Assembly (NCBI RefSeq): GCF_023278365.1
Contig: NZ_CP075338.1
Coordinates: 3,596,001-3,660,000 of the forward strand
Direction of reading: 5' to 3'
Length of the DNA stretch: 64,000 nucleotides
Source: Epilithonimonas zeae
GTDB taxonomy: Bacteria > Bacteroidota > Bacteroidia > Flavobacteriales > Weeksellaceae
Below, piece by piece: positions 17,585 to 26,472 of this stretch (within the stretch, counting starts at the first letter, position 1; each line of letters begins with the position of its first letter). The position numbers and the translations under genes were made by a program. The notes beneath the pieces were generated by a model. The model saw only the letters and a program-made list of their open reading frames with translations. It had not been told where the DNA came from and ran no database searches.

Positions 17585-19153
17585 ATGGCAGGAGGTAAAC
17601 AGACACCACGTCAGAAGATGATTAACCTGATGTATTTGGTTTTCATTGCGATGCTTGCAATGCAGATCGATCAGGAAATCATCAGATCATATAAAGATAC
17701 CAATCAATCATTAACTGATACCAGACTTACAGTTCAGGACAAGAATGATAAGATTTTCAAAAAGACTTTAGAGGCTAAAGCTGTTTCTTCACCAGAAACA
17801 TATGGTCCATTGTTAGACCAGTATAAAGGCTTAGAAGGAAAAACTAACGAACTAGTTAATTTTATCGAAGACCTTAAAACTAAAATGAGCACCGAAGCTG
17901 AGTATAATCCTACTCTGGCTGTTGAAGAAAGTTTTACTGCTCTTAACAATACTGAGCCGGCTACTAATAATTTCTTTAAAGATGGTGATGAAAAAAATCC
18001 ATCTAAAACAGCTACAGATCTTCAAGCTAAGATTAATGGCTTAAGAGATTTTATTGTAAGTTCTTTCGGAGCTAATCCTCAATTGAAAGATGTTGCTGAA
18101 AGAGCTAAGAAAACACTTGTCGCAGATTTTCCTAAGGGAGATAAAAGAGCTGCAAAAGGGTGGATCCAGTATAAATTTTATAACCAACCATTAGTTGCTG
18201 CACTTTCTAACTTAGAAGTTATACAGTCAGAAGCTAGAAACTTGCAGTCAGATGCAATCACTTCTATGCTTCAGGAGAAAGTGGATGCTGATATCAAATT
18301 TGATGCTTACGAAGCTTTAGTATCTGGACCAAGTTCAGTTATGAAAGGTGAACCAGCTCAAATTAAAGTGGCGATCGGAACTTTTGCTAGTTCAGTTCCT
18401 GGTTTATCAATCACTGGAGCGCAGGTTGTAAATGGACAAGGGGTTATTACTCCTAATACAGGTTCTACTGGAGAGCAGAAGTTCCAGGGAACTATTACAT
18501 TCAATGACAAAAACGGAAAAGCACATTCACTTCCATATGCTCATACACTTAATGTCGTTTCTGGTGCAGAAGCACTTAAAGAGCAAAGTGGTGCAATCTT
18601 AGCAGCTGATAAGATGAATGTTCTTTATAGAGGACTTTCTAACCCTGTTTCGGGGTCAATCCTGGGTGCAGATCTTAGTGCAACTACTTTATCAGCAGCG
18701 GGTGCATCTGTAAGCGGAAGTAGTGGAAAATGGAATGTTACACCTGGTGCTGGTAATGAGGTTACACTTACAATTGCTGGAAAATCACCAAGTGGAAAAA
18801 CAATTTCTCAGCCTTTCAAATTTAGAGTTAAAAATATCCCTCCGCCAAGAGGTGAAATTAGAGGTAAGGGTTATGATGTAATGCCTGCCAACATGATTTC
18901 AAAACAAACTTTAACAGCTACACTTAAAGATTTTGATTTCCCAGTTTCGTTTAATGTGGTAAGCTTTAAAGTTAAAGTACCTGGTAAGGCAGTAATGTCT
19001 GTAAACGGAAGTTCATTAGCACCAGTAGAGTCCTTAACAAAAGGTCTAAGATCTGGAGATAACGTAGCAATCTTTGATGTTCAGGCAACAGCTCAAGGAT
19101 TAAGCGGAGTAGTACTTCCTAATATCAGCGGTGTAGTTATTAGTGTACTATAA
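17585..19153 (+). CDS. gldM: T9SS motor protein GldM
   Basis: 522 aa. A short cytoplasmic start with Arg9 (MAGGKQTPRQK) is followed by one span (about 12-29). Arg9 is the residue that pairs with the GldL membrane glutamate in the known motor. A long periplasmic part follows, helical first (30-225) and then beta-rich domains ('SGPSSVMKGEPAQIKVAIGT', 'LYRGLSNPVSGSI', 'PPPRGEIRGKGYDVMPANMI'), which transmits rotation to the GldKN ring. The gene is intact and standard in length. Confidence 0.96.
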   Translation: MAGGKQTPRQKMINLMYLVFIAMLAMQIDQEIIRSYKDTNQSLTDTRLTVQDKNDKIFKKTLEAKAVSSPETYGPLLDQYKGLEGKTNELVNFIEDLKTKMSTEAEYNPTLAVEESFTALNNTEPATNNFFKDGDEKNPSKTATDLQAKINGLRDFIVSSFGANPQLKDVAERAKKTLVADFPKGDKRAAKGWIQYKFYNQPLVAALSNLEVIQSEARNLQSDAITSMLQEKVDADIKFDAYEALVSGPSSVMKGEPAQIKVAIGTFASSVPGLSITGAQVVNGQGVITPNTGSTGEQKFQGTITFNDKNGKAHSLPYAHTLNVVSGAEALKEQSGAILAADKMNVLYRGLSNPVSGSILGADLSATTLSAAGASVSGSSGKWNVTPGAGNEVTLTIAGKSPSGKTISQPFKFRVKNIPPPRGEIRGKGYDVMPANMISKQTLTATLKDFDFPVSFNVVSFKVKVPGKAVMSVNGSSLAPVESLTKGLRSGDNVAIFDVQATAQGLSGVVLPNISGVVISVL

Positions 19154-19198
19154 TTAAAAAAAGTTTTATCTGATTGATTTTATATTTCAATACTTATT

Positions 19199-20416
19199 AT
19201 GAAAAAGATTATATATAGTTTAATTTGTCTTTCCTCAGCAATGGCTTTTGGACAAAACAGCATTCTGAATGCTAATTCTCCTCAGACATTCAGAGAAGAT
19301 CGTGAGATCAAGAAAGATAGTATAACACCTCTTAAATATGGATTTATAGAAGATAAAGACATTTTGAGAAGTATGGTTGTATGGGAAATTATTGATATGA
19401 ACGATAAAATCAATCAGCCTTTCTATCATAATGCTGATGGCTTGGTTTCTCAAAACAAGTCTCTTTATCAAATCTTATTAGATGCTGTTAATTCAGGTAA
19501 AATAAAAGAAGTTTATTCTGGTGATGATTTTACAACTAGATTAACCCCGGAAGGTATTGCAGCTGCTACATCTGTTCCAATGGTCGATGATTATTTCACA
19601 GAAATAATGAATGCCAATAAGATTGAAGATGCAGAAGCTCAAAGACTTTTAAAATATTTTACTTCTCTTAAAGGTGCTGGTAATAAGCAAGTTGATGGGA
19701 TGTTTATGAAATATTCTACCAGACTTGCCGATGTTTTGGAGTATAACGGAGCTGCTCAGCCTGCCGCTACTGAAGAAACTGTAACTACAGGAAAAGGTAA
19801 AAAGAAAAAAACGGTTAAGAAAACAACCAAGGCTCCTTCTATAGAACCTGGAACGATGCTTGTTAACTTAGACGGTTCTTGGTATAAAATCAAAAAAAGT
19901 GATGTTGAAGCTAACGTTGGTTTTTCTGAAACTAAAACTGAGAAAGTTAAAGCGCTTAAGCTAATGGGAATGTGGTATATCGATAAAAGAGATACTCAGT
20001 TAAGATATAGACTTCTTGGAATTGCTGCTATGGGTGAAGATCCTAACTCCGCGATTTTGAAAGCTGAAAGAGCTAGACAAATGCAGGAATCAGGCGCTCC
20101 GGTTGATCCATCTATCCTAAATGAAGCTAGTGATTTAATCGATCTTTTCTGGATCTATTATCCGGATGCTAGACAGGTTTTAAGCAGTAATTATATCTTT
20201 AATGCTAAAAACTCTACATCTGATATCACTTTTGATGATGTTCTTAATGCAAGAAGATTTTCATCAGTAATCTACAAAGCGGATAATGGCTTAGGAAGAG
20301 GTGGAAGTGGTATTATTGACGAATACATTCCAAATGATGCAGAAGGACAATTGGAAGAAAGCGACAGAATCAAAGCACAGATTCTTCAAATGGAAAATGA
20401 TATGTGGAATTACTAA
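19199..20416 (+). CDS. gldN: T9SS component GldN
   Basis: 405 aa. Signal peptide ending at 'AFGQ' near 19. The body has the GldN features 'VVWEIIDMNDKINQPFYHN', 'LFWIYYPDARQVLSSNYIFN', 'FDDVLNARRFSSVIYKADN' and ends 'ILQMENDMWNY'. A Lys-rich linker at about 200-213 (GKGKKKKTVKKTTK) sits after an Ala/Glu/Thr stretch and splits the domain; it looks like a flexible insert. GldN joins GldK in the outer-membrane-associated ring. The operon ends at the strong terminator 20 bp downstream. Confidence 0.95.
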   Translation: MKKIIYSLICLSSAMAFGQNSILNANSPQTFREDREIKKDSITPLKYGFIEDKDILRSMVVWEIIDMNDKINQPFYHNADGLVSQNKSLYQILLDAVNSGKIKEVYSGDDFTTRLTPEGIAAATSVPMVDDYFTEIMNANKIEDAEAQRLLKYFTSLKGAGNKQVDGMFMKYSTRLADVLEYNGAAQPAATEETVTTGKGKKKKTVKKTTKAPSIEPGTMLVNLDGSWYKIKKSDVEANVGFSETKTEKVKALKLMGMWYIDKRDTQLRYRLLGIAAMGEDPNSAILKAERARQMQESGAPVDPSILNEASDLIDLFWIYYPDARQVLSSNYIFNAKNSTSDITFDDVLNARRFSSVIYKADNGLGRGGSGIIDEYIPNDAEGQLEESDRIKAQILQMENDMWNY

Positions 20417-20435
20417 TATTTCTCATAGCCCAAAT

Positions 20436-20468
20436 AAAAAAACCTGAGTATCTTTACTCAGGTTTTTT
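20436..20468 (+). terminator. Terminator ending the gld operon, directly before the next ATG
   Basis: Arm AAAAACCTGAGTA with its exact complement around TCTT, ending in TTTTTT. The next ATG (20474) is only 6 nt downstream, leaving no room for a promoter between them. Confidence 0.9.
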
Positions 20469-20473
20469 ATTTT

Positions 20474-21505
20474 ATGGAACACGTAGATTATATCATCGTT
20501 GGAGCTGGATATGCGGGAGTTTTTTTTGCTCATCAATTGATTAAGGAAAAGAAATCTTTCAAGATTTTTTATGATGAAAATATCTCCGCTTCTCAGATTT
20601 CTGCCGGCGTTTGTAATCCTGTTATTCTGAAGAGATTTAATACATTTTGGAAGTCTCAACAACAAATTGATTATCTGAATGTCATCTTCAAAGAAATTGA
20701 AGCTTATACTTCCAAAAATTATTTGATTGATGAAAATGTTGTTCGGATTTTTCATAATGATTCCGAGAAAGTGCAATGGACCAAAAATTCTCAGAAAGAA
20801 GATTTGAGGTCTTATCTTAACCCGGATTTTATAAAATTAGTGTCTGTTGAAAATTCTTTCGGAGCTGGAAAGGTCAATCAATCCTGCAGAATTGATGTTT
20901 CTAGTTTCTTTACAGATATATTGAATTATTTAGAAGACAACAATTATTTAATCAAAGAAAAATTCGATCATCAATTAATTGATACTGCAAACAATTCGTA
21001 TAAAAATTTCACATTTAAAAATCTTATTTTCTGCGAAGGTATTGCAAGCAACACTAATCCATTTTTTAGTAATGTTCCAATTCAACCCAATAAAGGCCAT
21101 TGTTTGAAAGTTAAGTTAAATAAAGTTCCAGACTCATACATTATTAAGAAAAAGCATTTCTTATTTAATCTTCAGAATGATGACTATTACTACGGTGGAA
21201 CTTATGACCGTTTTGATAAAACTAATAATATCAATGATGAATCAGTCGAAGAATTAAAATCAGGACTTCAGGAAATTTATAAAAATGACTTTGAAATTCA
21301 GGATATCAATGTAGCCTTTCGTGCGACGGTTGCGGACAGAAGACCAATTTTAGGAAGGCATCAGAAATATCAGAATTTCTACATCTTTAATGGGTTGGGA
21401 GCAAGAGGTGTTTACAACGGAAGTTATTTTTCTAAAGTACTGTTTGATTTTATAGAGAATAATTTGAATCTTGAATCTGAAATTGATGTTAAAAGATTCT
21501 ATTAA
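20474..21505 (+). CDS. FAD-dependent oxidoreductase (DAO family)
   Basis: 343 aa. Rossmann GxGxxG at 10-15 (VGAGYAG) and the DAO C-terminal FAD motif 'FRATVADRRPILGRH...YIFNGLGARGVYNGSYFSKVL'. The middle holds 'KGHCLKVKL' and 'YYGGTYDRFD'. This is the glycine-oxidase/D-amino-acid-dehydrogenase superfamily; the substrate cannot be read from sequence. The ATG is 6 nt after the gld terminator, so transcription must enter from within gldN or by read-through. The sulfate genes start 76 bp later behind their own promoter. Confidence 0.85.
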   Translation: MEHVDYIIVGAGYAGVFFAHQLIKEKKSFKIFYDENISASQISAGVCNPVILKRFNTFWKSQQQIDYLNVIFKEIEAYTSKNYLIDENVVRIFHNDSEKVQWTKNSQKEDLRSYLNPDFIKLVSVENSFGAGKVNQSCRIDVSSFFTDILNYLEDNNYLIKEKFDHQLIDTANNSYKNFTFKNLIFCEGIASNTNPFFSNVPIQPNKGHCLKVKLNKVPDSYIIKKKHFLFNLQNDDYYYGGTYDRFDKTNNINDESVEELKSGLQEIYKNDFEIQDINVAFRATVADRRPILGRHQKYQNFYIFNGLGARGVYNGSYFSKVLFDFIENNLNLESEIDVKRFY

Positions 21506-21533
21506 TTTTTTAACGTATTTTAAATTATACTAA

Positions 21534-21565
21534 TTTGGTCAAAATTGAATGAATTGTTAAATTTG
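21534..21565 (+). promoter_or_regulatory. Promoter of the cysHDN-TSUP operon
   Basis: TTTG (21534-21537), 20 bp, TAAATTTG (21558-21565): a full match to the Bacteroidota consensus. The leader to cysH is about 13-16 nt. Confidence 0.75.
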
Positions 21566-21581
21566 TACCTGATTACATTGA

Positions 21582-22298
21582 ATGATGGAGAACGAACTAA
21601 AAAAAACTTACCAGAAACTTATAGATGAAAATATTGAATCAAAATCGATAGAAGAAGTTCTGGAGATTCTGACAAATACTTTTCCCAATGAAGTTTGCTT
21701 TTCAACAAGCTTTAGTTTCGAAGACCAGGTTATCACAGACTTTGTCAAAAATTCTAGAATCCAGGTTTTCACACTAGACACAGGTCGACTATTCGAAGAT
21801 ACTTATAACACTTGGAATTTAACCAAATCTAAGTATCAACTACCTATCAAAGCCTTTTATCCAAATCCGGAAGAATTAGAACCTTTCATCCAGGAAAATG
21901 GACCGGATTCTTTTTACAGGTCTGTAGAGAATCGTAAAACTTGCTGTGAGATAAGAAAAGTTCATCCACTGAAAAGAGCTCTGAAAGGCAACAAAATCTG
22001 GATTACGGGACTCAGAGCAGAGCATTCAGTCGCAAGAGAAAATCTTTCTCAATTCGAATGGGATGAGTCGAACCAGATCATCAAGTATCATCCAATCCTA
22101 TTCTGGACAACGGAACAAGTAAGAGATTACATTAAAAAAAATAATATTCCTTATAATGTTTTGCACGACAAAGGGTTCGTCAGCATTGGTTGTGCGCCTT
22201 GTACGCGTGCTATTCAACCAGGCGAAGATTTTCGTGCGGGTCGCTGGTGGTGGGAAGATGCCAGCAAAAAAGAGTGTGGTCTCCACGTTCACAAATAA
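21582..22298 (+). CDS. cysH: Adenylyl-sulfate (APS/PAPS) reductase
   Basis: 238 aa; Met2 (21585) is an equally good start. It reduces activated sulfate to sulfite. It has the cysteine pairs CC at 121-122 and CxxC at 204/207, ligands of a [4Fe-4S] cluster, and the catalytic Cys232 in 'KKECGLH'. Presence of the cluster cysteines marks the APS-reducing type. No APS kinase (cysC) is fused to or near cysN here, which agrees. First gene of cysH-cysD-cysN-TSUP; gap to cysD is 18 bp. Confidence 0.93.
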   Translation: MMENELKKTYQKLIDENIESKSIEEVLEILTNTFPNEVCFSTSFSFEDQVITDFVKNSRIQVFTLDTGRLFEDTYNTWNLTKSKYQLPIKAFYPNPEELEPFIQENGPDSFYRSVENRKTCCEIRKVHPLKRALKGNKIWITGLRAEHSVARENLSQFEWDESNQIIKYHPILFWTTEQVRDYIKKNNIPYNVLHDKGFVSIGCAPCTRAIQPGEDFRAGRWWWEDASKKECGLHVHK

Positions 22299-22316
22299 CA
22301 ATTAATAAAAATTAAA

Positions 22317-23225
22317 ATGTCAAAATATCATTTGGATTATCTGGAGCAGTTAGAATCCGAAGCCATCCATATTTTCAGAGAAGTCGCTGGTCAGTTCGAA
22401 CGTCCAGCTTTACTTTTCAGTGGAGGGAAGGATAGTATTACGCTCGTTCATTTGGCACTAAAAGCTTTTCGCCCGGGTAAATTTCCTTTTCCATTGGTTC
22501 ACATCGATACAGGTCATAATTTTCCCGAAGTTCTGGAATTTCGTGACCAATTAGCTGAGCAGATTGGAGAAAAACTAATTGTAAGAAAAGTAGAAGACAC
22601 TATTAAAGAAAAGGGTTTGAGAGAACCAAAAGGAAAATTGCCGAGCAGAAACGCATTGCAAACTTTTACACTTTTGGACACGATAGAAGAATTCGAATTC
22701 GATTGCTGCATCGGCGGCGGAAGACGCGATGAGGAAAAAGCCAGAGCCAAAGAACGTATTTTCTCTGTTCGTGATGATTTTGGGCAATGGGATCCAAAAC
22801 TTCAGCGCCCAGAACTTTGGAATACCTACAACGGGAAAATCCACAAAGGAGAACAGGTACGCGCTTTCCCAATCAGCAACTGGACAGAATTGGATGTCTG
22901 GAATTATATCTTGAAAGAGAATATCCAATTACCTTCAATTTACTTCTCACACGAGCGTGAGGTTCTTAATTTTGATAACCAATTCATCGCAATGAACGAG
23001 TTTGTTAATCTTGATGAAAACGATGTCGTAACCAAAGAAAAAGTTCGCTACAGAACGGTTGGTGATATGACTTGTACCGCAGCAGTATTATCTGAAGCGA
23101 CCAATCTGGAACAAGTGATTGCCGAAATTATCACGACCAAAACCAGCGAACGAGGCGAAACAAGAATAGACGACAGAACTTCGGAAGCCGCAATGGAGGA
23201 CAGAAAAAAAGCAGGTTATTTTTAA
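22317..23225 (+). CDS. cysD: Sulfate adenylyltransferase subunit 2
   Basis: 302 aa. The N-type ATP pyrophosphatase domain carries the PP-loop SGGKDS at 35-40. Also seen are 'LVHIDTGHNFPEVLEFRD', 'CIGGGRRDEEKARAKERIFS' and 'RAFPISNWTELDVWNYI', and the typical C-terminus 'DDRTSEAAMEDRKKAGYF'. With CysN it forms APS from ATP and sulfate. Length and motifs are canonical. Confidence 0.97.
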   Translation: MSKYHLDYLEQLESEAIHIFREVAGQFERPALLFSGGKDSITLVHLALKAFRPGKFPFPLVHIDTGHNFPEVLEFRDQLAEQIGEKLIVRKVEDTIKEKGLREPKGKLPSRNALQTFTLLDTIEEFEFDCCIGGGRRDEEKARAKERIFSVRDDFGQWDPKLQRPELWNTYNGKIHKGEQVRAFPISNWTELDVWNYILKENIQLPSIYFSHEREVLNFDNQFIAMNEFVNLDENDVVTKEKVRYRTVGDMTCTAAVLSEATNLEQVIAEIITTKTSERGETRIDDRTSEAAMEDRKKAGYF

Positions 23226-23317
23226 TTATTAATGATGAATTATGAATGATGAATGATGAGATTGGGAAAAGTTTCTCAAAATCATTTATCAAGTATCAAT
23301 TATCGATTATCAAAACA
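23226..23317. repeat. AT-rich spacer of repeated ATGAATGATGAAT-type sequence
   Basis: The cysD-cysN gap is made of short near-repeats (AATGATGAATTATGAATGAT, then TCATTTATCAAGTATCAATT). The same vocabulary fills gaps at 9640-9701 and 38941-38998. It splits an otherwise tight operon by 92 bp. Confidence 0.5.
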
Positions 23318-24556
23318 ATGGACATATTAAGATTCATCACTGCAGGAAGTGTAGACGACGGAAAAAGCACACTGATAGGCAGATTATTATACGACAGCAA
23401 AAATATTCTGATAGACCAATTAGAAGCTGTAGAACGCGCAAGCAAATTCAAAAATGATGGCGAGCTGGATTTGGCTTTGCTGACAGACGGTTTAAGAGCC
23501 GAACGCGAACAAGGAATCACCATCGATGTGGCTTACAAATATTTCTCGACGCCGAAACGTAAATTCATTATCGCAGATGCGCCTGGACACGTTCAGTACA
23601 CCCGAAATATGATTACAGGAGCCAGCAATTCCGATTTGATTATTATCCTGATTGACGCCAGAAACGGAATCATCGAACAAACCAAAAGACATTCGATTAT
23701 TGCATCATTACTCAATATTCCGAATGTTGTAGTGGCGATTAACAAACTGGATTTGGTTAATTATTCCGAAGACATTTTTAACAATATAAAAAATGACTAT
23801 TCAAAAATGGCAGAACAGCTGTCTTTGAATAATGTCGTTTATATTCCAATTTCGGCTTTAGATGGTGACAATATCGTTGATAAATCTGAAAACCTGAATT
23901 GGTACGACGGAAAAACTTTATTGGATTATCTGGAGTCTGTTGAATTAGAAAACAACATCAATCTGGATAAAGCTAGATTTCCTGTTCAGTACGTGATTCG
24001 CCCTCAGACAGAAGAACTCCACGATTATCGTGGTTATGCAGGGAAAATCTCCAGTGGAATCTACAAAGTTGGAGATTCGGTGACGATTTTACCTTCCGGA
24101 ACCGAGAGTAAGATTTCATCCATTGAAATCAACCAGCAAAAAGTAGAAGAAGCTTTTGCGCCTCAAAGTGTGATTTTGCATTTGGAAGACGATGTAGATA
24201 TCAGCCGTGGCGATTTGATTGTAAAATCCGACGACCTTCCAAAAATTGAACAGGAATTAGAAGTTCTCGTTTGTTGGATGGGTGACAAACCTTTGAAATC
24301 CAGTTCAAAATATCTGATTCAAAATAATACGACGCAAGTCAAAGTGGTTATCAAAGAAATTGACTATAAACTCGATGTCAATACTTTGGAAAAACAAGAA
24401 GTTGAGCAAGTTTCCCTAAACGAAATTGTAAAATTAAAATTGAAAACCGCAAAACCTTTGGCTTACGATTCTTACAAAGATTTGGCTTCCAATGGTGGAA
24501 TTATTTTCATCGATGAATCGAGTTTTGTAACAGTTGGCGCAGGATTGATTCAATAA
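23318..24556 (+). CDS. cysN: Sulfate adenylyltransferase subunit 1 (GTPase)
   Basis: 412 aa from the ATG at 23318. An open frame extends back to 23246, but those 24 codons lie in AT-rich intergenic sequence, and MDILRFITAGSVDDGKST is the family start. GTPase motifs: G1 GSVDDGKST (10-18), 'EQGITIDVAYKYF', G3 DAPGH, G4 NKLD. EF-Tu-like domains II and III follow. GTP hydrolysis drives sulfate adenylation by CysD. There is no CysC kinase fusion at the C-terminus. Confidence 0.96.
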   Translation: MDILRFITAGSVDDGKSTLIGRLLYDSKNILIDQLEAVERASKFKNDGELDLALLTDGLRAEREQGITIDVAYKYFSTPKRKFIIADAPGHVQYTRNMITGASNSDLIIILIDARNGIIEQTKRHSIIASLLNIPNVVVAINKLDLVNYSEDIFNNIKNDYSKMAEQLSLNNVVYIPISALDGDNIVDKSENLNWYDGKTLLDYLESVELENNINLDKARFPVQYVIRPQTEELHDYRGYAGKISSGIYKVGDSVTILPSGTESKISSIEINQQKVEEAFAPQSVILHLEDDVDISRGDLIVKSDDLPKIEQELEVLVCWMGDKPLKSSSKYLIQNNTTQVKVVIKEIDYKLDVNTLEKQEVEQVSLNEIVKLKLKTAKPLAYDSYKDLASNGGIIFIDESSFVTVGAGLIQ

Positions 24557-24574
24557 TTTTAAATAAAAAAGACT

Positions 24575-25867
24575 TTGACATCAAAAATTTCACTTCCGGT
24601 TTTCATCAACGCATCGACTAACAAAATCCTGATTGTCGGCGGTGGAAAATTAGCTTCTGAACAGCTCAATGATTTGATGCAGAATATTCCGGATGCTAAT
24701 ATCAGCGTTCTTGCCAAGAGACTTTCTGATGATATCAAAAACCTTTTGCTGGAAAATACGTCGGTCAGGATTATTAATGAGGATTTTGATGATTCATATT
24801 TAGAAATTGCAGATTTGTTCATTGTGGCTACAGAAGATTCTGCGCAGGACCAGCTGATAATCAATAAAATCAAAGAGAGAAAAAATTTATATTTCGCTCC
24901 GAGTCTTCCTTCGGATAACGATTTTTTCTTTCGGGGGAATAATGATTCGCAAGAGAGAAAATCTCTTTTCATTATTAATGGCGAAAAGAAATGGCGAAGA
25001 ATCGCAACTATATTTTTCTGGGCATTTGTCGTTTTGCTGATAGGAAATATAGTGTCATTTTATATGGGATTCAAAGATTTAGAAGTTGCTTATCAATATC
25101 TAAATGCCAACACAGACGAACGATTTTTCTGGTTGTTTTTGGTCGGATTTTTAGCACAATTGATTGATGGAGCACTGGGAATGGGCTATGGTGTGACTTG
25201 TACAGCGGCATTGTTGTATATCGGGATTCCTTTGCCGGCAATCAGCAGTAGTATTCATACAGCAGAAATGTTTTCCAGCGGCGCTTCCGGATTTAGTCAC
25301 TATAAATTTGGGAATATCAATAAGAAATTATTCAAGAATATTTTGATTCCGGGTGTAATAGGTGCAATTTTAGGAGCATTATTGCTAGCTTATTTCGGAG
25401 AAAAATATTCCGGAATTATCAAACCGATTTTAGCCACCTACACCTTCATTCTTGGAATAAGAATTTTGTTTAATGCATTCAAGAAAAATAAAAAACGCAA
25501 AAAGACGAAGAGAGTCGGCTGGTTAGCTGGTGCAGGCGGTTTCTTGGATTCCTTTGGAGGTGGCGGTTGGGGACCATTGGTAACATCAACTTTAATTTCA
25601 AAAGGAAAAACGCCACGTTACATCATCGGAACTGTGAGCCTTACTGAGTTTTTCGTAACCTTTGCCAGCGCTCTGACATTCTTTTCAGTTATCGGAATCA
25701 GCCATTGGCAATTGATTACCGCTTTGATTTTAGGTGGTATTCTTGCAGCTCCAATTGCAGCAAAACTAGCAGGAAAATTACCTTTGAAGGCAATGTTTAT
25801 CGGAGTAGGATTAATGGTAATTATCTGGAGTCTCAATGTTTTGTTGAAAGCTCTGCATCTTATCTGA
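24575..25867 (+). CDS. Fusion: siroheme-synthase-like Rossmann domain plus TSUP sulfite exporter
   Basis: 430 aa, TTG start; the next in-frame ATG would cut the Rossmann fold. Residues 1-145 resemble the precorrin-2 dehydrogenase part of CysG/Met8 (LPVFINASTNKILIVGGGKL, 'DLFIVATEDSAQDQLI', 'FAPSLPSDNDFFF'), without the dimerisation/chelatase domain. Residues about 143-430 are a TauE/SafE-type transporter with roughly eight or nine spans ('AQLIDGALGMGYGV', 'AGAGGFLDSFGGGGWGPLV'). Last gene of the sulfate operon, 18 bp after cysN. Handling of sulfite or sulfate is the likely role; whether the Rossmann part is active is unknown. Confidence 0.85.
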   Translation: MTSKISLPVFINASTNKILIVGGGKLASEQLNDLMQNIPDANISVLAKRLSDDIKNLLLENTSVRIINEDFDDSYLEIADLFIVATEDSAQDQLIINKIKERKNLYFAPSLPSDNDFFFRGNNDSQERKSLFIINGEKKWRRIATIFFWAFVVLLIGNIVSFYMGFKDLEVAYQYLNANTDERFFWLFLVGFLAQLIDGALGMGYGVTCTAALLYIGIPLPAISSSIHTAEMFSSGASGFSHYKFGNINKKLFKNILIPGVIGAILGALLLAYFGEKYSGIIKPILATYTFILGIRILFNAFKKNKKRKKTKRVGWLAGAGGFLDSFGGGGWGPLVTSTLISKGKTPRYIIGTVSLTEFFVTFASALTFFSVIGISHWQLITALILGGILAAPIAAKLAGKLPLKAMFIGVGLMVIIWSLNVLLKALHLI

Positions 25868-25871
25868 TTCT

Positions 25872-26387
25872 TTAGATAAATGTCAAAACCAAAGCAATTA
25901 CCAATCCAATCGCTGTGAAAACCATTCCGCGTTTGAAAGCTTTGGTCTTAGGATTAAACATCCAGAAACTAGAAATTACAAAGAAAAATAATGAAATTCC
26001 GAAGAATGTATTCAGTGGAGATAGTGTGTCTTTGGATTGAGACTTGTGAAGTTTCGTCATTTTGTCTAAAACGAATGGTAATTCTTTCTTAGAATATTTT
26101 GCTTCACCAGTTTTGATATTATAAGTTCCTTGTTTGAAAAACATTACATCGCCTTCAGTTTTTTCAACCTCAAAACCCTTGATTTTGATTTCTTTTCCTA
26201 ATTTTTTCTCATCCAGATTAGCCTCGAATTTCTTCTCATAACTTTTTTCTTTTTTCAAAAAATCTGTATCTCTGTAAACCAACAAAACGCCACTGATAGC
26301 ATAAACAGCCATTATTCCAGCCAAGAAATACCCCAGATATCGGTGTGTGATTCTCATAAACGTTTTTGTATCCTTGATTTTATCCAT
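25872..26387 (-). CDS. PepSY-associated-type membrane protein
   Basis: 171 aa from the ATG at 26387; the longer open frame adds 18 unlikely residues. The opening 'KTFMRITHRYLGYFLAGIMAVYAISGVLLVY' region is the usual first helix of PepSY-TM proteins, with a His near its start. A Lys-rich soluble loop with 'KKELPFVLDKMTKLHKSQS' follows, then two C-terminal spans. Such proteins often accompany TonB siderophore receptors and may act as membrane ferric-chelate reductases. It lies 85 bp downstream of the receptor on the same strand and converges on the TSUP gene with a 4-bp gap. Confidence 0.75.
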   Translation of the reverse strand: MDKIKDTKTFMRITHRYLGYFLAGIMAVYAISGVLLVYRDTDFLKKEKSYEKKFEANLDEKKLGKEIKIKGFEVEKTEGDVMFFKQGTYNIKTGEAKYSKKELPFVLDKMTKLHKSQSKDTLSPLNTFFGISLFFFVISSFWMFNPKTKAFKRGMVFTAIGLVIALVLTFI

Positions 26388-26472
26388 TTTTATATTTGTT
26401 TTTTTTAATTTGAAAAAGTGGAGACAAATGTATGACTCCACTTTTATTTTTAGAAATTTGATTTGATATTTA

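Noticed and set aside
23246-23317. 24-codon N-terminal extension of CysN
   Set aside because: It lies in AT-rich repeat-like spacer and has no counterpart in the family; MDILRFITAG is the expected start.
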